A model generated the notes under the pieces. It saw nothing but the letters and a program-made list of their open reading frames with translations. It had not been told where the DNA came from and did not search any database. A stretch of 64,000 nt of DNA from Ferrimonas lipolytica (GTDB taxonomy: Bacteria > Pseudomonadota > Gammaproteobacteria > Enterobacterales > Shewanellaceae), in assembly GCF_012295575.1 (NCBI RefSeq), contig NZ_CP051180.1, positions 2,170,001 through 2,234,000 of the forward strand, written 5' to 3'. How positions within the stretch are numbered: the first letter of the stretch is position 1; each line of letters begins with the position of its first letter. Shown here piece after piece: positions 1-7,639 of this stretch. The position numbers were made by a program, and so were the translations under genes.

Positions 1-1
1 T

Positions 2-661
2 GGCTGGCAACTGCAGTTTGCAAACCATAAACAAACAGTAACAGCGAACAGTGACGCGGTAGTTTTAGCAATGGGACACCATAGTGTTGGCTTCGAGCAA
101 ACCAAACCGTTACCGCTTAATCCAGTTAGAGGGCAGATTGCCTACCCGCCGGAAAAACCACTAACGGCACCACTAAAAACCGTGCTGTGTGCTGATGGTT
201 ACCTAGTACCCAGCCTTAATGGGCGACTAACCTGTGGTGCCAGTTTTGGCCGTGGCGACGATAGTTGCAAATGGCGATCTGAGGATAAGATCGAGATTGA
301 TGCCCGAATGGATAACAGCTTTGGCCGCTACGTTTGGCGTACACAACTGCAGCAGGATGACCACGGCCGTGCTTCCGTTCGCGCTGCAGTGAGAGATCAT
401 CTGCCATTAGTTGGGCCAGTTTTAGATTGGGATTTGGTGGACAACAATACACCGATTAACGACCCACCGTTACAGCAAGGGCTGTTTATACTGGCAGGAC
501 TTGGCTCTCGTGGCTTATGCAGTGCGGGCTTGAGCGCTGAGCTATTAACAAGCCAAATGTTAGACGAACCTAGACCGTTAGCTGAAGATCTACAGAAGTT
601 ATTGGCACCGGGAAGGTTTTGGCTGCGTAAGATCGCCAAAGGTCAACCATTACCAAAGTGA
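2..661 (+). CDS. mnmC: MnmC C-terminal part (tRNA mnm5s2U biosynthesis bifunctional protein), 5' end outside window
   Basis: The frame is open from base 2, so the gene starts before the window; the first ATG at 71 is internal. The visible part is the end of the FAD-dependent oxidoreductase half of MnmC. That half removes the carboxymethyl group from cmnm5s2U34 in tRNA, before the other half methylates the product to mnm5s2U. Family hallmarks seen are VRGQIAYPP, KTVLCADGYLVPS, GASFGRGDD, AAVRDHLPLVGPV and the FAD-domain ending GLGSRGLCSAGLSAELL, followed by the usual basic tail FWLRKIAKG. The stop at 659-661 fits the normal C terminus. The methyltransferase half cannot be checked. Identification is from remembered family motifs and is fairly secure. 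Confidence 0.88.
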   Translation, partial: GWQLQFANHKQTVTANSDAVVLAMGHHSVGFEQTKPLPLNPVRGQIAYPPEKPLTAPLKTVLCADGYLVPSLNGRLTCGASFGRGDDSCKWRSEDKIEIDARMDNSFGRYVWRTQLQQDDHGRASVRAAVRDHLPLVGPVLDWDLVDNNTPINDPPLQQGLFILAGLGSRGLCSAGLSAELLTSQMLDEPRPLAEDLQKLLAPGRFWLRKIAKGQPLPK

Positions 662-747
662 TTGAACCAATAATGGTTAAAACAAAGCGATAGCTAAGTG
701 GGATTATCGATGCACCAGACTCAACGCTGGGCATCGAAATATCGTAT

Positions 748-776
748 TAGCACGCTACCGTCATCAGGCCGTGCTA
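748..776 (-). terminator. Weak hairpin downstream of the DUF3297 gene
   Basis: TAGCACG (748-754) and CGTGCTA (770-776) can pair just past the stop of the minus-strand DUF3297 gene. There is no T-run after the stem, so this is at best a weak or factor-assisted terminator. It also lies in the convergent gap after mnmC. Confidence 0.3.
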
Positions 777-781
777 GCTAC

Positions 782-1030
782 TTAGATGTAAAAGGCTTCA
801 ACGGTGCCTTTACGGGTAAGCAGCATCGGTTGACCACGACGATCTAGTGCTTTAGGAGAGGCAACTTTTACCCAGCCTTCGCTAATGCAGTATTCCTCTA
901 CATCATTACGCTCTTTGCCGTTCAAGCGGATACCAATTTCATGCTCAAAACACGCTTCCACATAATGTGGGCTGCGCGGGTTGCTTGAAAGGTGGTCAGG
1001 TAATGCTGGTTTTGCAGTGGTATCGGTCAT
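782..1030 (-). CDS. DUF3297 family protein
   Basis: An 82-residue soluble protein matching the DUF3297 pattern along its whole length: an N-terminal LPDHLSSNPRSPHY, a central GIRLNGKERNDVEEYCISEGWV and a C-terminal KALDRRGQP...GTVEAFY. The family is common in proteobacteria and has no established function. There is no signal peptide, membrane segment or cysteine cluster. It stands alone, convergent with mnmC and about 280 bp from the next gene. The start is the ATG at 1030, which is the family's usual start. The name is secure; the function is unknown. Confidence 0.85.
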   Translation of the reverse strand: MTDTTAKPALPDHLSSNPRSPHYVEACFEHEIGIRLNGKERNDVEEYCISEGWVKVASPKALDRRGQPMLLTRKGTVEAFYI

Positions 1031-1236
1031 GTTGCTGGCCTTAAGTACGTATAAAGGCGGTCATTGTAGGTAATGGGCGCCCTGCCCTCAAGGGATCTCG
1101 TAGAAAATGGAGATCACCGGTTTGGGCTAGAACAACAAATTCGTGAACGGACTTACAGGCCCCATAGCTGACGGTATGACTTTAGAGTATTGCAACAAGT
1201 TAAGTAGATTCAACTGACCTTTGGTTGCTGCCAAAA

Positions 1237-1270
1237 CATCACCCTCAGCCCGTGCGGATTGAGGGTGATG
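1237..1270 (-). terminator. Rho-independent terminator of the DUF885 gene
   Basis: CATCACCCTCA (1237-1247) and TGAGGGTGATG (1260-1270) form a perfect 11-bp stem downstream of the minus-strand DUF885 gene. Read on the minus strand it is followed by TTTTGG. The rest of the 1031-1312 gap shows no gene. Confidence 0.6.
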
Positions 1271-1312
1271 CCGACATACAATTGAGGCTGCCTAGATCGT
1301 AACTTACTGTGG

Positions 1313-3118
1313 CTATGCGCTTTGCTGTTGCTTAACCCACAAATCGATTTTATTTTCCAGCAATGCCATTGGCAACGAGCCTGACGAAAGTACCTGATTA
1401 TGAAAATCACGTAGGTCAAACTTATCACCCAATTGAGCTTCAGCATCCGCGCGCAAGCGCAAAATCGTTAGCTGACCAACCTTATACGACAGTGCTTGCC
1501 CCGGGATCGCCATATAACGTTCTACCTCAGCAATTACATCGGTTTCTGCCAAGGGACTGTTATCAAGCATGTATTGGATAGCCTGCTCACGGCTCCAACC
1601 TTTAGCGTGTAAGCCGGTATCGACCACCAAGCGCATCGCTCGCAGCATCTCATCGGAGAGTTTGCCAAAATACTGGTAGGGATCGTCAAACAGTCCCATC
1701 TCAATGCCAAGATATTCAGAGTACAGTGCCCAGCCCTCTTCGAAGGCAGTATAGCCGCCAAAACGCTGGAAACTCGGTATACCTTCTAGTTCTTGCTTAA
1801 TCGCAATCTGAAAATGGTGTCCTGGTGACGCTTCATGCAGCGATAGCGTGGTCATCCCCCACTTTGGCTGTGCCTTCAGGTTGTAGGTATTAACGTAAAA
1901 TACCCCTGGGCGACTGCCATCAGGTGCTGGCGCTTGATAGCTGGCGCCAGCAGCCGACTTCTCCCGAAACGGCTCAACCGCCTTAACCACGTAATCGGCC
2001 TTCGGCATCACATCAAAGTACTGCGGCAATACCGTATTAATCTTGGTGCGGATCTCACTGTAACCTTCAACCAGTTGTTCTGGTTTAGCAAAAAAGAATT
2101 GCGGATCGGAACCAAGGTACTCAAAGAATGCTGCTAGGTCGCCCTCAAAACCAACCTGAGCACGGACCTTATCCATTTCAGCAAGAATCCTAGCTACCTC
2201 TTCTAGCCCCAACTGGTGGATTTCAGCGACCGGTAGCTCGGTAGTAGTGTGCTTATTAGCAAGATGCTGATACCACTTGGCACCATTAGGTAGCTGCCCC
2301 CACCCATGGGATTGACGACTCGCCCCTAAATAGACCTCAGTGAAATAGTCTCGCAACTGCGCTATCGCCGGCATTAGCTTATTTGCTAGGGCCGCATGAT
2401 AGCGATTACGTAACGGCGTCGCCGCCGACTCCGGAATGGCGTCGCTGAGGTTAACCAACGGGCTGTAGAATGGGCTATCTTGCAAATCGACATCGACCAG
2501 TGCCGACAGTTGCGGTATTAGTTTTTCAACCAATACCGTTGGCAACACGACCCCCTGTTCAATACCTTGATCCATTCGCGCTTGCGCCGAATCAAGCCAC
2601 ACAACAAAGTCGTCGATACGACTAATAAAATTTTCAAAGTCCTCAACGGTGGCAAACGGCTGCGCGCTCTGCCCACTGCCGAGCTGCACAAAGGTGATTA
2701 CCTTGCTGTAGAACTGATTCATCGGTAGCAGTTCAGCGGCGAACTGTTCTCCTTCAATGGCTATCTCAAGCTCATATTGCAGAATATCGCGACTCAGTTG
2801 TTGCTGCGCTGTCAACGTTGAACGGTCATATTCGGTCACCGCCGTAAGGTACTTAGCATTAATTTGCTTACTTTTTGCTAGGTATTCATCGCTGCTGGTA
2901 TTGGCGAGATGGTTGTTGTATTCAGCTCGACCGATGTAGGTTCCCATCAATGGATTAAGATCGATACCATCATCAAAGTAGTTTTGCGCTAATTGATCAA
3001 AGCGAAGATCAGCCACTTCGACCACAACGTTGCTAACTACAGTATCCGTTGCAGCAGGCTGGCAGCCGCTGATCATTGCCGCTGTCGCCAATGCTACGAC
3101 TGAGAGTTTAAAACCCAT
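1313..3118 (-). CDS. DUF885 family lipoprotein, predicted zinc peptidase
   Basis: A 601-residue exported protein. The N terminus MGFKLSVVALATAAMISGC is a lipoprotein signal peptide with the lipid-accepting Cys at residue 19, so the protein should be membrane-anchored in the periplasm. The DUF885 hallmark HEASPGHH begins at residue 428; it resembles the HExxH zinc motif of gluzincin peptidases, with H428, E429 and H433/H434 the likely active-site residues. The length is normal for the family. DUF885 proteins are thought to be metallopeptidases or carboxypeptidases, but the substrate here is unknown. It is transcribed alone. Its upstream region contains repeat copy A (3157-3376), so the repeat lies in or near its promoter. 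Confidence 0.85.
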   Translation of the reverse strand: MGFKLSVVALATAAMISGCQPAATDTVVSNVVVEVADLRFDQLAQNYFDDGIDLNPLMGTYIGRAEYNNHLANTSSDEYLAKSKQINAKYLTAVTEYDRSTLTAQQQLSRDILQYELEIAIEGEQFAAELLPMNQFYSKVITFVQLGSGQSAQPFATVEDFENFISRIDDFVVWLDSAQARMDQGIEQGVVLPTVLVEKLIPQLSALVDVDLQDSPFYSPLVNLSDAIPESAATPLRNRYHAALANKLMPAIAQLRDYFTEVYLGASRQSHGWGQLPNGAKWYQHLANKHTTTELPVAEIHQLGLEEVARILAEMDKVRAQVGFEGDLAAFFEYLGSDPQFFFAKPEQLVEGYSEIRTKINTVLPQYFDVMPKADYVVKAVEPFREKSAAGASYQAPAPDGSRPGVFYVNTYNLKAQPKWGMTTLSLHEASPGHHFQIAIKQELEGIPSFQRFGGYTAFEEGWALYSEYLGIEMGLFDDPYQYFGKLSDEMLRAMRLVVDTGLHAKGWSREQAIQYMLDNSPLAETDVIAEVERYMAIPGQALSYKVGQLTILRLRADAEAQLGDKFDLRDFHNQVLSSGSLPMALLENKIDLWVKQQQSA

Positions 3119-3156
3119 AGTTGTGCTCCTTGCATAATAAAAAGACGGTGTAACAG

Positions 3157-3376
3157 TTACGTGTTGAGGTTTATATCAAGCCTTCCGGTCTACCGATTGC
3201 AGTACTCTTAAGAGGAGCTTCGCCCCCTTTGGAATCCCCCTTTGCCTTAGGTCACAGTCCAAAACGCTTCGCTGGACTGCTCCTATGCGGCAGAAGATCA
3301 ACGGCGGTAGTGCTTTCCCTTGTATCAAAACTCGCCTAGCCGGTACTTTACCAGCATTGGAAAGAACAACACTTAA
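3157..3376 (+). repeat. Dispersed palindromic repeat, copy A (220 bp, lacks internal module)
   Basis: This is one of four related copies in the window. The left end reads TTACGTGTTGAGG and the right end CAACACTTAA, giving imperfect terminal inverted repeats. Internal landmarks shared with the other copies are TTTATATCAAGCC, CTACCGATTGCAGTACTCTTAA, a G/C-rich GGAGCTTCGCCCCC hairpin, TTGCCTTAGGTC, a CAGTCCA/TGGACTG hairpin (3255-3261 with 3273-3279), GGCGGTAGTGCTTTCCC and CGCCTAGCCGGT. Relative to copies B and C it lacks about 45 bases carrying the GTCGCGGTGGCGAC hairpin. It has no convincing reading frame. It sits between the DUF885 start and the terminator of the TonB2 operon. Confidence 0.85.
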
Positions 3377-3393
3377 TTGGTACACAACATAAT

Positions 3394-3420
3394 AAAAAGC
3401 CCCGCAGTGCGGGGCTTTTT
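3394..3420 (-). terminator. Rho-independent terminator of the TonB2 operon
   Basis: A stem of AAAAAGCCCCGC and GCGGGGCTTTTT around a three-base loop lies 15 bp past the stop of the TPR gene. It has a run of T on both strands, so it can act in both directions. Confidence 0.9.
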
Positions 3421-3434
3421 GGTACTGAGATAAC

Positions 3435-4688
3435 TTATCTCACCGATACTTTTTTCCGCTTAGCGGTGTCTTCAATGTAAGACAACCAGCTCTTGGCATT
3501 TTTAGCCGTCTTACTATCTTTGGTCGCCGCCATACATGCTTTATAAGCAGACTTGAACTCATCTAGATAGAAGTGAGCTTGCGCTAAGATCATCTGTGCT
3601 TCACCAGTGCTCTTGAGGCCAGTGCCATCAAGTGCTTTGCGAACCGCAGTCTTTGCTTCACCGTAACGCTCACGCTCCATCAACAGACCAGCTTGACGCA
3701 TATAGTGCTTTGAGTTGCCGGACAGTTCGCCAGCTTCCCCATAGAACTTCACTGCTTTATCAATCTGTTTTGCCTGATGATAAGTGTTAGCCAACATCGA
3801 AACGGCGCCAACGTCACGCTCCACCAACCCATCTTTCAAGTATTGTTCTTGTAGCTGAGCTGACTTAAGCGGCACTTCATTCTGAGCGTAAAGCTGAGCT
3901 AGCATTTTGTACTCGCTCGCTTTCTCCAGAAAGCCATTACGGAAGGCAACGTCCATGGTGTACAAAGACTTTTTATAATCTTCACCCAACATGTACATCT
4001 GCGCTAACTGAACCCAAGCACGGCCTTCTTGCGGGAATAAGCGAACAATCTCTTCAGCAATTTTTGCTGCATTTTTGTATTGCTTAGTCTCGTAGTAGGC
4101 ACCCATCTTCAAGCTGTAAGGTGCTTTATTAACACGCTTTTGCAAGGCGATAGACTTATCAGCAAAGCTGATAGCTGGCTTGTATTCTTTCTTCTCGTAA
4201 TGCGCGCTCGCCATCCGCAAGTAAACGTTAACGTCTTCCTTACAGGTGAAGGTCATCCAATCTTGGTAGTACTTCAATGCGTCATCAAACTTACGCTCCG
4301 AGATACTCAGATCGGCCAACAACTTAATCGCGTTACCGTGATCGCTACCGCCAAGTTGGTTAATATCTACCGCCACCTTAAGGTGTTTCATTGCGGTATC
4401 TACCTTGCCATCTTTACCGGCGTACAAACTACCGATCATGCGCGAAACGTAAGCTTTATCGAAGTCACTGCTGGTTTTAATCTCCAGTAGGACTCCAAGC
4501 GCTTCATCAACTTGCTCGTTGCTGTAAAGCTCGTAGGCTTTCTGAACCTTCTTACCTACCCGCTCCGATACCGCACGACTCTTACGTTGGTCGATTGGAC
4601 ATTTTTCGGCGGCCAGTGCTGGCAACGTAATCGAGCCAGCAACGACGGTCAGCAATAAAGCAGGAATAAATTTGGTCTTCTTGAACAT
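3435..4688 (-). CDS. Periplasmic TPR protein of the TonB2 gene cluster
   Basis: A 417-residue protein with a Sec signal peptide (MFKKTKFIPALLLTVVAGS..LPALA, cleavage near residue 26) followed almost entirely by TPR-like helical hairpins (for example FDDALKYYQDW, YKPAISFADKSIAL, YKNAAKIAEEIVRLFP, YKKSLYTMDVAF, IDKAVKFYGEAGEL). Two cysteines near C30 and C149 could pair. It is the last gene of the DUF3450-TtpC-ExbB2-ExbD2-TonB2 operon, starting 14 bp after tonB, and is followed by a strong terminator. TPR proteins in this position are typical of Vibrio and Shewanella TonB2 clusters, where they are thought to assist the energy-transducing complex. The precise partner is not known. The start at 4688 is preceded by a good AGGAGG. 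Confidence 0.85.
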   Translation of the reverse strand: MFKKTKFIPALLLTVVAGSITLPALAAEKCPIDQRKSRAVSERVGKKVQKAYELYSNEQVDEALGVLLEIKTSSDFDKAYVSRMIGSLYAGKDGKVDTAMKHLKVAVDINQLGGSDHGNAIKLLADLSISERKFDDALKYYQDWMTFTCKEDVNVYLRMASAHYEKKEYKPAISFADKSIALQKRVNKAPYSLKMGAYYETKQYKNAAKIAEEIVRLFPQEGRAWVQLAQMYMLGEDYKKSLYTMDVAFRNGFLEKASEYKMLAQLYAQNEVPLKSAQLQEQYLKDGLVERDVGAVSMLANTYHQAKQIDKAVKFYGEAGELSGNSKHYMRQAGLLMERERYGEAKTAVRKALDGTGLKSTGEAQMILAQAHFYLDEFKSAYKACMAATKDSKTAKNAKSWLSYIEDTAKRKKVSVR

Positions 4689-4702
4689 ATTTTCCTCCTA
4701 CC

Positions 4703-5323
4703 TTAACCGTTAGCTTTATCAAGTGAGAAATCCAAACGAACTTGTTGAGCTGGCTGTTTTACCGGCTTACCGTCAACAATCTTCGGCTTGTATTTCCACT
4801 TACGTAATGCTCGACGCGCTTCTTGGTCGAACAAACGACGAGGCTCAGCTTGAATAACTTTAACGTCATCAACACCGCCCAACTCATTAATCGTGAAGCT
4901 CAACACTACGTAACCTTCTTTACCATCGCGTGCTGCTTTCACAGGGTAACGAGGTTCGATTCGTACGATTGGCGTTGCATCACCATCACGAGCCATTGCG
5001 TTGCTTGGATCGCCAAGTCCAGTATCAATACCACCAAGATCTGGGCCAGAGATGTTGACTGAAATCGAGTCACTCACATCGGCCGTATCTGGTTCCATTT
5101 CAACAGGCTTTGGCGGCTGTTGCGGCGGCTTTGGCGGCTTCGGCTTTGGACGGTCACGATTTTGCGCTTGCGCGTCTTGCCGCTCCATCACAATCTCAAT
5201 TGGTGGCGTCTCAAAGTTGTTGGCGTTACGTTTCGCACCGCCACCAACCAAAAACGCCATAAAAGAGAACAAAGCGAAGGTCACCGCAGCACCAACAATT
5301 AGGGCTAACAGTGATCTAAACAT
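4703..5323 (-). CDS. tonB: TonB2-type energy transducer
   Basis: A 206-residue TonB. It has one N-terminal membrane anchor (residues 4-28, MFRSLLALIVGAAVTF...), a proline/lysine-rich periplasmic spacer (59-74, RPKPKPPKPPQQPPKP) and a C-terminal TonB domain with IVRIEPRYPVKAARDGKEGYV, the family YP element that contacts TonB boxes of receptors. The upstream in-frame ATG at 5359 is rejected: the ATG at 5323 has GGAGG (inside the end of exbD) at good spacing, and this start gives the usual short cytoplasmic tail. exbD ends 1 bp before. TonB2 proteins are shorter than E. coli TonB and work with ExbB2/ExbD2 and TtpC to power outer-membrane receptors, plausibly including the receptor at 9732-12623. 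Confidence 0.92.
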   Translation of the reverse strand: MFRSLLALIVGAAVTFALFSFMAFLVGGGAKRNANNFETPPIEIVMERQDAQAQNRDRPKPKPPKPPQQPPKPVEMEPDTADVSDSISVNISGPDLGGIDTGLGDPSNAMARDGDATPIVRIEPRYPVKAARDGKEGYVVLSFTINELGGVDDVKVIQAEPRRLFDQEARRALRKWKYKPKIVDGKPVKQPAQQVRLDFSLDKANG

Positions 5324-5324
5324 A

Positions 5325-5729
5325 TTAGTTAGCCTCCGCTGAGACCGAAATTTGGTCAATGCCAGCCGCTTTAACTTGGTCCATCACTTTCACAACGACA
5401 CCGTGTTTAGCTTCTTTATCCGCTTGAATCATTACTTGCGCTTCTGGCGCTTCAGCCAGCATACGCTCAACGTTCGCACGAACACGCTGTACATCAACTT
5501 CACGCTTCTCCATGTAAACGATGCCGTTTTCATTGATCGCGATGAAGATGTTAGCGGACGGCTTCTTAGACGCCTGCTGAGCCTTTGGACGGTTCACTTC
5601 AATACCAGACTCTTTAACGAACGAAGTAGTTACGATAAAGAAGATCAGCATGATGAAAACGATGTCCAACATCGGAGTCATGTCGACTTCGGCTTCTTCC
5701 ATCCCTGTGGAATGCTTCTTACGTGCCAT
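5325..5729 (-). CDS. exbD: ExbD2 biopolymer transport protein
   Basis: A 134-residue ExbD/TolR-family protein. After the cytoplasmic N terminus MARKKHSTGMEEAEVDMTP comes the single transmembrane helix MLDIVFIMLIFFIVTTSFV, with the conserved membrane Asp (D20 in TPMLDIVF) that carries protons in the ExbB/ExbD motor. The periplasmic domain ends with VKAAGIDQISVSAE. It lies between exbB2 (gap 12 bp) and tonB (gap 1 bp). The length is normal. It forms the inner-membrane motor with ExbB2 and TtpC. Confidence 0.95.
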   Translation of the reverse strand: MARKKHSTGMEEAEVDMTPMLDIVFIMLIFFIVTTSFVKESGIEVNRPKAQQASKKPSANIFIAINENGIVYMEKREVDVQRVRANVERMLAEAPEAQVMIQADKEAKHGVVVKVMDQVKAAGIDQISVSAEAN

Positions 5730-5741
5730 AAAAAACTCTCT

Positions 5742-6266
5742 TTAATGATGCGGCAAGTTATCTACTAGCTGCTCTGCAGACAACTTTAAACGGGCTTTCA
5801 GACGTGTACTGAAGAAGACACCGGATAGAGCTGCTACCATTCCCGACATTGTCGGGATTGTGGCCATAGAGATACCACCAGCCATCAGACGAGGGTTACC
5901 AGTTCCCTGAATTGCCATTACATCAAATACTGCAATCATGCCGGTAACAGTACCAAGCAGACCCAACATTGGACAGATAGCAACCAGAGCATTGATTAAA
6001 CCCATACGTGCATTTAATTGTTCTTGTGCCTGGGAGATCCACGCTTCACGGATGCGATGGGCATACCAAGAAGTGCTGTCCTCGCGAGCGTCCCATTTGG
6101 CGATAATCTCTTTACGTACGCTTGGAAAAACAAAGCTAACGAAAAAGTATCGTTCCAACATCAACACCCACATCAGGAACAGCGCTCCTGCAACCAACCA
6201 GAGTACATCGCCTCCCGTGGCCATGAAGTCCCTGACAGACTCCCAGAGTTCTACCAGGTAAAGCAT
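5742..6266 (-). CDS. exbB: ExbB2 MotA/TolQ/ExbB proton-channel protein
   Basis: A 174-residue protein with three predicted transmembrane helices (about 17-37, 85-115 and 125-150). The MotA/TolQ/ExbB signature is visible as LVAICPMLGLLGTVTGMIAVFD followed by MAGGISMATIPTMSGMVAAL. It is shorter than E. coli ExbB because it lacks an N-terminal extension, as is normal for ExbB2. It starts 2 bp after ttpC, so translational coupling is likely. It is the pentameric channel part of the TonB2 motor. The start has no competing upstream ATG. Confidence 0.94.
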   Translation of the reverse strand: MLYLVELWESVRDFMATGGDVLWLVAGALFLMWVLMLERYFFVSFVFPSVRKEIIAKWDAREDSTSWYAHRIREAWISQAQEQLNARMGLINALVAICPMLGLLGTVTGMIAVFDVMAIQGTGNPRLMAGGISMATIPTMSGMVAALSGVFFSTRLKARLKLSAEQLVDNLPHH

Positions 6267-6268
6267 AA

Positions 6269-7639
6269 TTACTTGCCTCGCTGTTCAGCGTGAGACGCAA
6301 CGATGCCGGTGCTCTGTTTATCAAGCACATCTGTAACAGACTTGGCACGACCAGCAACAAATGCATGCATCAAAATCAATGGCAATGCAGCAACCAGACC
6401 CAATACGGTAGTTACCAACGCCATTGAAATACCACCAGCCATAATCTTCGGATCACCGGTACCAAACAATGTGATGTCTTGGAAGGTCGCGATCATACCG
6501 GTTACGGTACCCAACAGACCCAACATCGGCGCGATAGCAGCCAGAACCTTGATCAGGTTGATGCCAGACTCAATCTTCGGAGTTTCTTGCAGAATCGCTT
6601 CGTCCAGTTTCAACTCAAGCGTCTCAACGTCAACGTCGCCAGCTTCTTTATAAACCTTAAGAATACGACCCAAAGAGTTGTTGCCAGGGTTGTCCAGCTT
6701 CTTCATTTGAGCACGGATCTTGGCAGATTCAGCGGTTAGCGTTAGCAGTTTCCATACTGAGATCAGCAAACCAAATGCCAACAGACCAGCAATGATCTTA
6801 CCTACGATGCCACCGGCTTCAAATTGCTCTTCAAGAGTTGCCTTCTGGGTGTAAACCTGTAACAGGCCACCGCGAGATGGATCAATAAACACCTGTGTGG
6901 TTTCGCCCGGAGCAGCGCCCTGGAATTTACCAACAGTTGCTACCTTGTAGCCTTCTGGCTGCTTAGGTAATTGCAAGATGGTGCCAGTGTTTGGGTTAAA
7001 GTTAAGGAACTCGCCGTTACCCATCAGGGTAAAGCTACCAACACGAGTCACTTCCATCGCTTTAACTTCACCAGAAGAATCAGTCACGTCAGCGGTAAAC
7101 TTAACTACCTTGCCAGACTGAGTCATTTCGGTTTGCAGCGAGTACCAAAGCTCTTCAAGTTCCTTGATGGTTGGAAGCTCTTTCGCCATACCCAACTTCA
7201 TCATAACTTCGTCACGACCAGGGTACTGGGAGCTAACCAAAGAGGTTGCTAACTGACCAGACATGTCACCAGAAACCTGACGAACCACACCAAACATTTC
7301 GCCCAAGTCACCGGTAGCTGTAGCCAAATCACGGCTTAAGCGGTCGATTTCCTGATCGTTGTCGGTAAAGCTTTTCTGCAGATCCACACCGCGCTGCTTT
7401 TCACCAGCCAGTGCCGACTTAGCGCTCTTTAATAGCGCTTGCTTGTCTGCGCGCTCAGAAACAAATTCAGCTTCACGCTTCTTGTTTAATCGTGCGTCAG
7501 ATTGGCGATCGGCTTTAATTTGGCTAAGCAGTTGATCTAGGGTTTGCGCAGCGCTTTGTGCTGCTGGTTCTGCGGCTAAAGTACTCGCAGAGAAAGTCAT
7601 AGCGGCTGCAACAACGGCAGTAGTGATGAGCTTTTTCAT
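6269..7639 (-). CDS. TtpC-like MotA/TolQ/ExbB protein with long periplasmic N-terminal domain
   Basis: A 456-residue exported protein. It has a signal peptide (residues 1-22, ending STLAA), a coiled-coil-rich region (about 30-110, LDQLLSQIKADRQSDARL..EAEFVSERADK), a beta-rich middle part, then three membrane helices with the ExbB signature at the C-terminal end (IAPMLGLLGTVTGMIATF, MAGGISMALVTTVLGLVAALPL). This architecture matches TtpC, the fourth component of Vibrio TonB2 systems, needed together with TonB2-ExbB2-ExbD2. Its ATG overlaps the DUF3450 stop (TAATG). The domain order and position in the operon make the call strong, though the assignment rests on motifs only. Confidence 0.9.
   Translation of the reverse strand: MKKLITTAVVAAAMTFSASTLAAEPAAQSAAQTLDQLLSQIKADRQSDARLNKKREAEFVSERADKQALLKSAKSALAGEKQRGVDLQKSFTDNDQEIDRLSRDLATATGDLGEMFGVVRQVSGDMSGQLATSLVSSQYPGRDEVMMKLGMAKELPTIKELEELWYSLQTEMTQSGKVVKFTADVTDSSGEVKAMEVTRVGSFTLMGNGEFLNFNPNTGTILQLPKQPEGYKVATVGKFQGAAPGETTQVFIDPSRGGLLQVYTQKATLEEQFEAGGIVGKIIAGLLAFGLLISVWKLLTLTAESAKIRAQMKKLDNPGNNSLGRILKVYKEAGDVDVETLELKLDEAILQETPKIESGINLIKVLAAIAPMLGLLGTVTGMIATFQDITLFGTGDPKIMAGGISMALVTTVLGLVAALPLILMHAFVAGRAKSVTDVLDKQSTGIVASHAEQRGK

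Noticed and set aside
3176-3385. 69-codon frame across repeat copy A, and the 87-codon frame across copy B
   Set aside because: The frames do not agree between copies, and conservation follows hairpins and DNA blocks, not codons.
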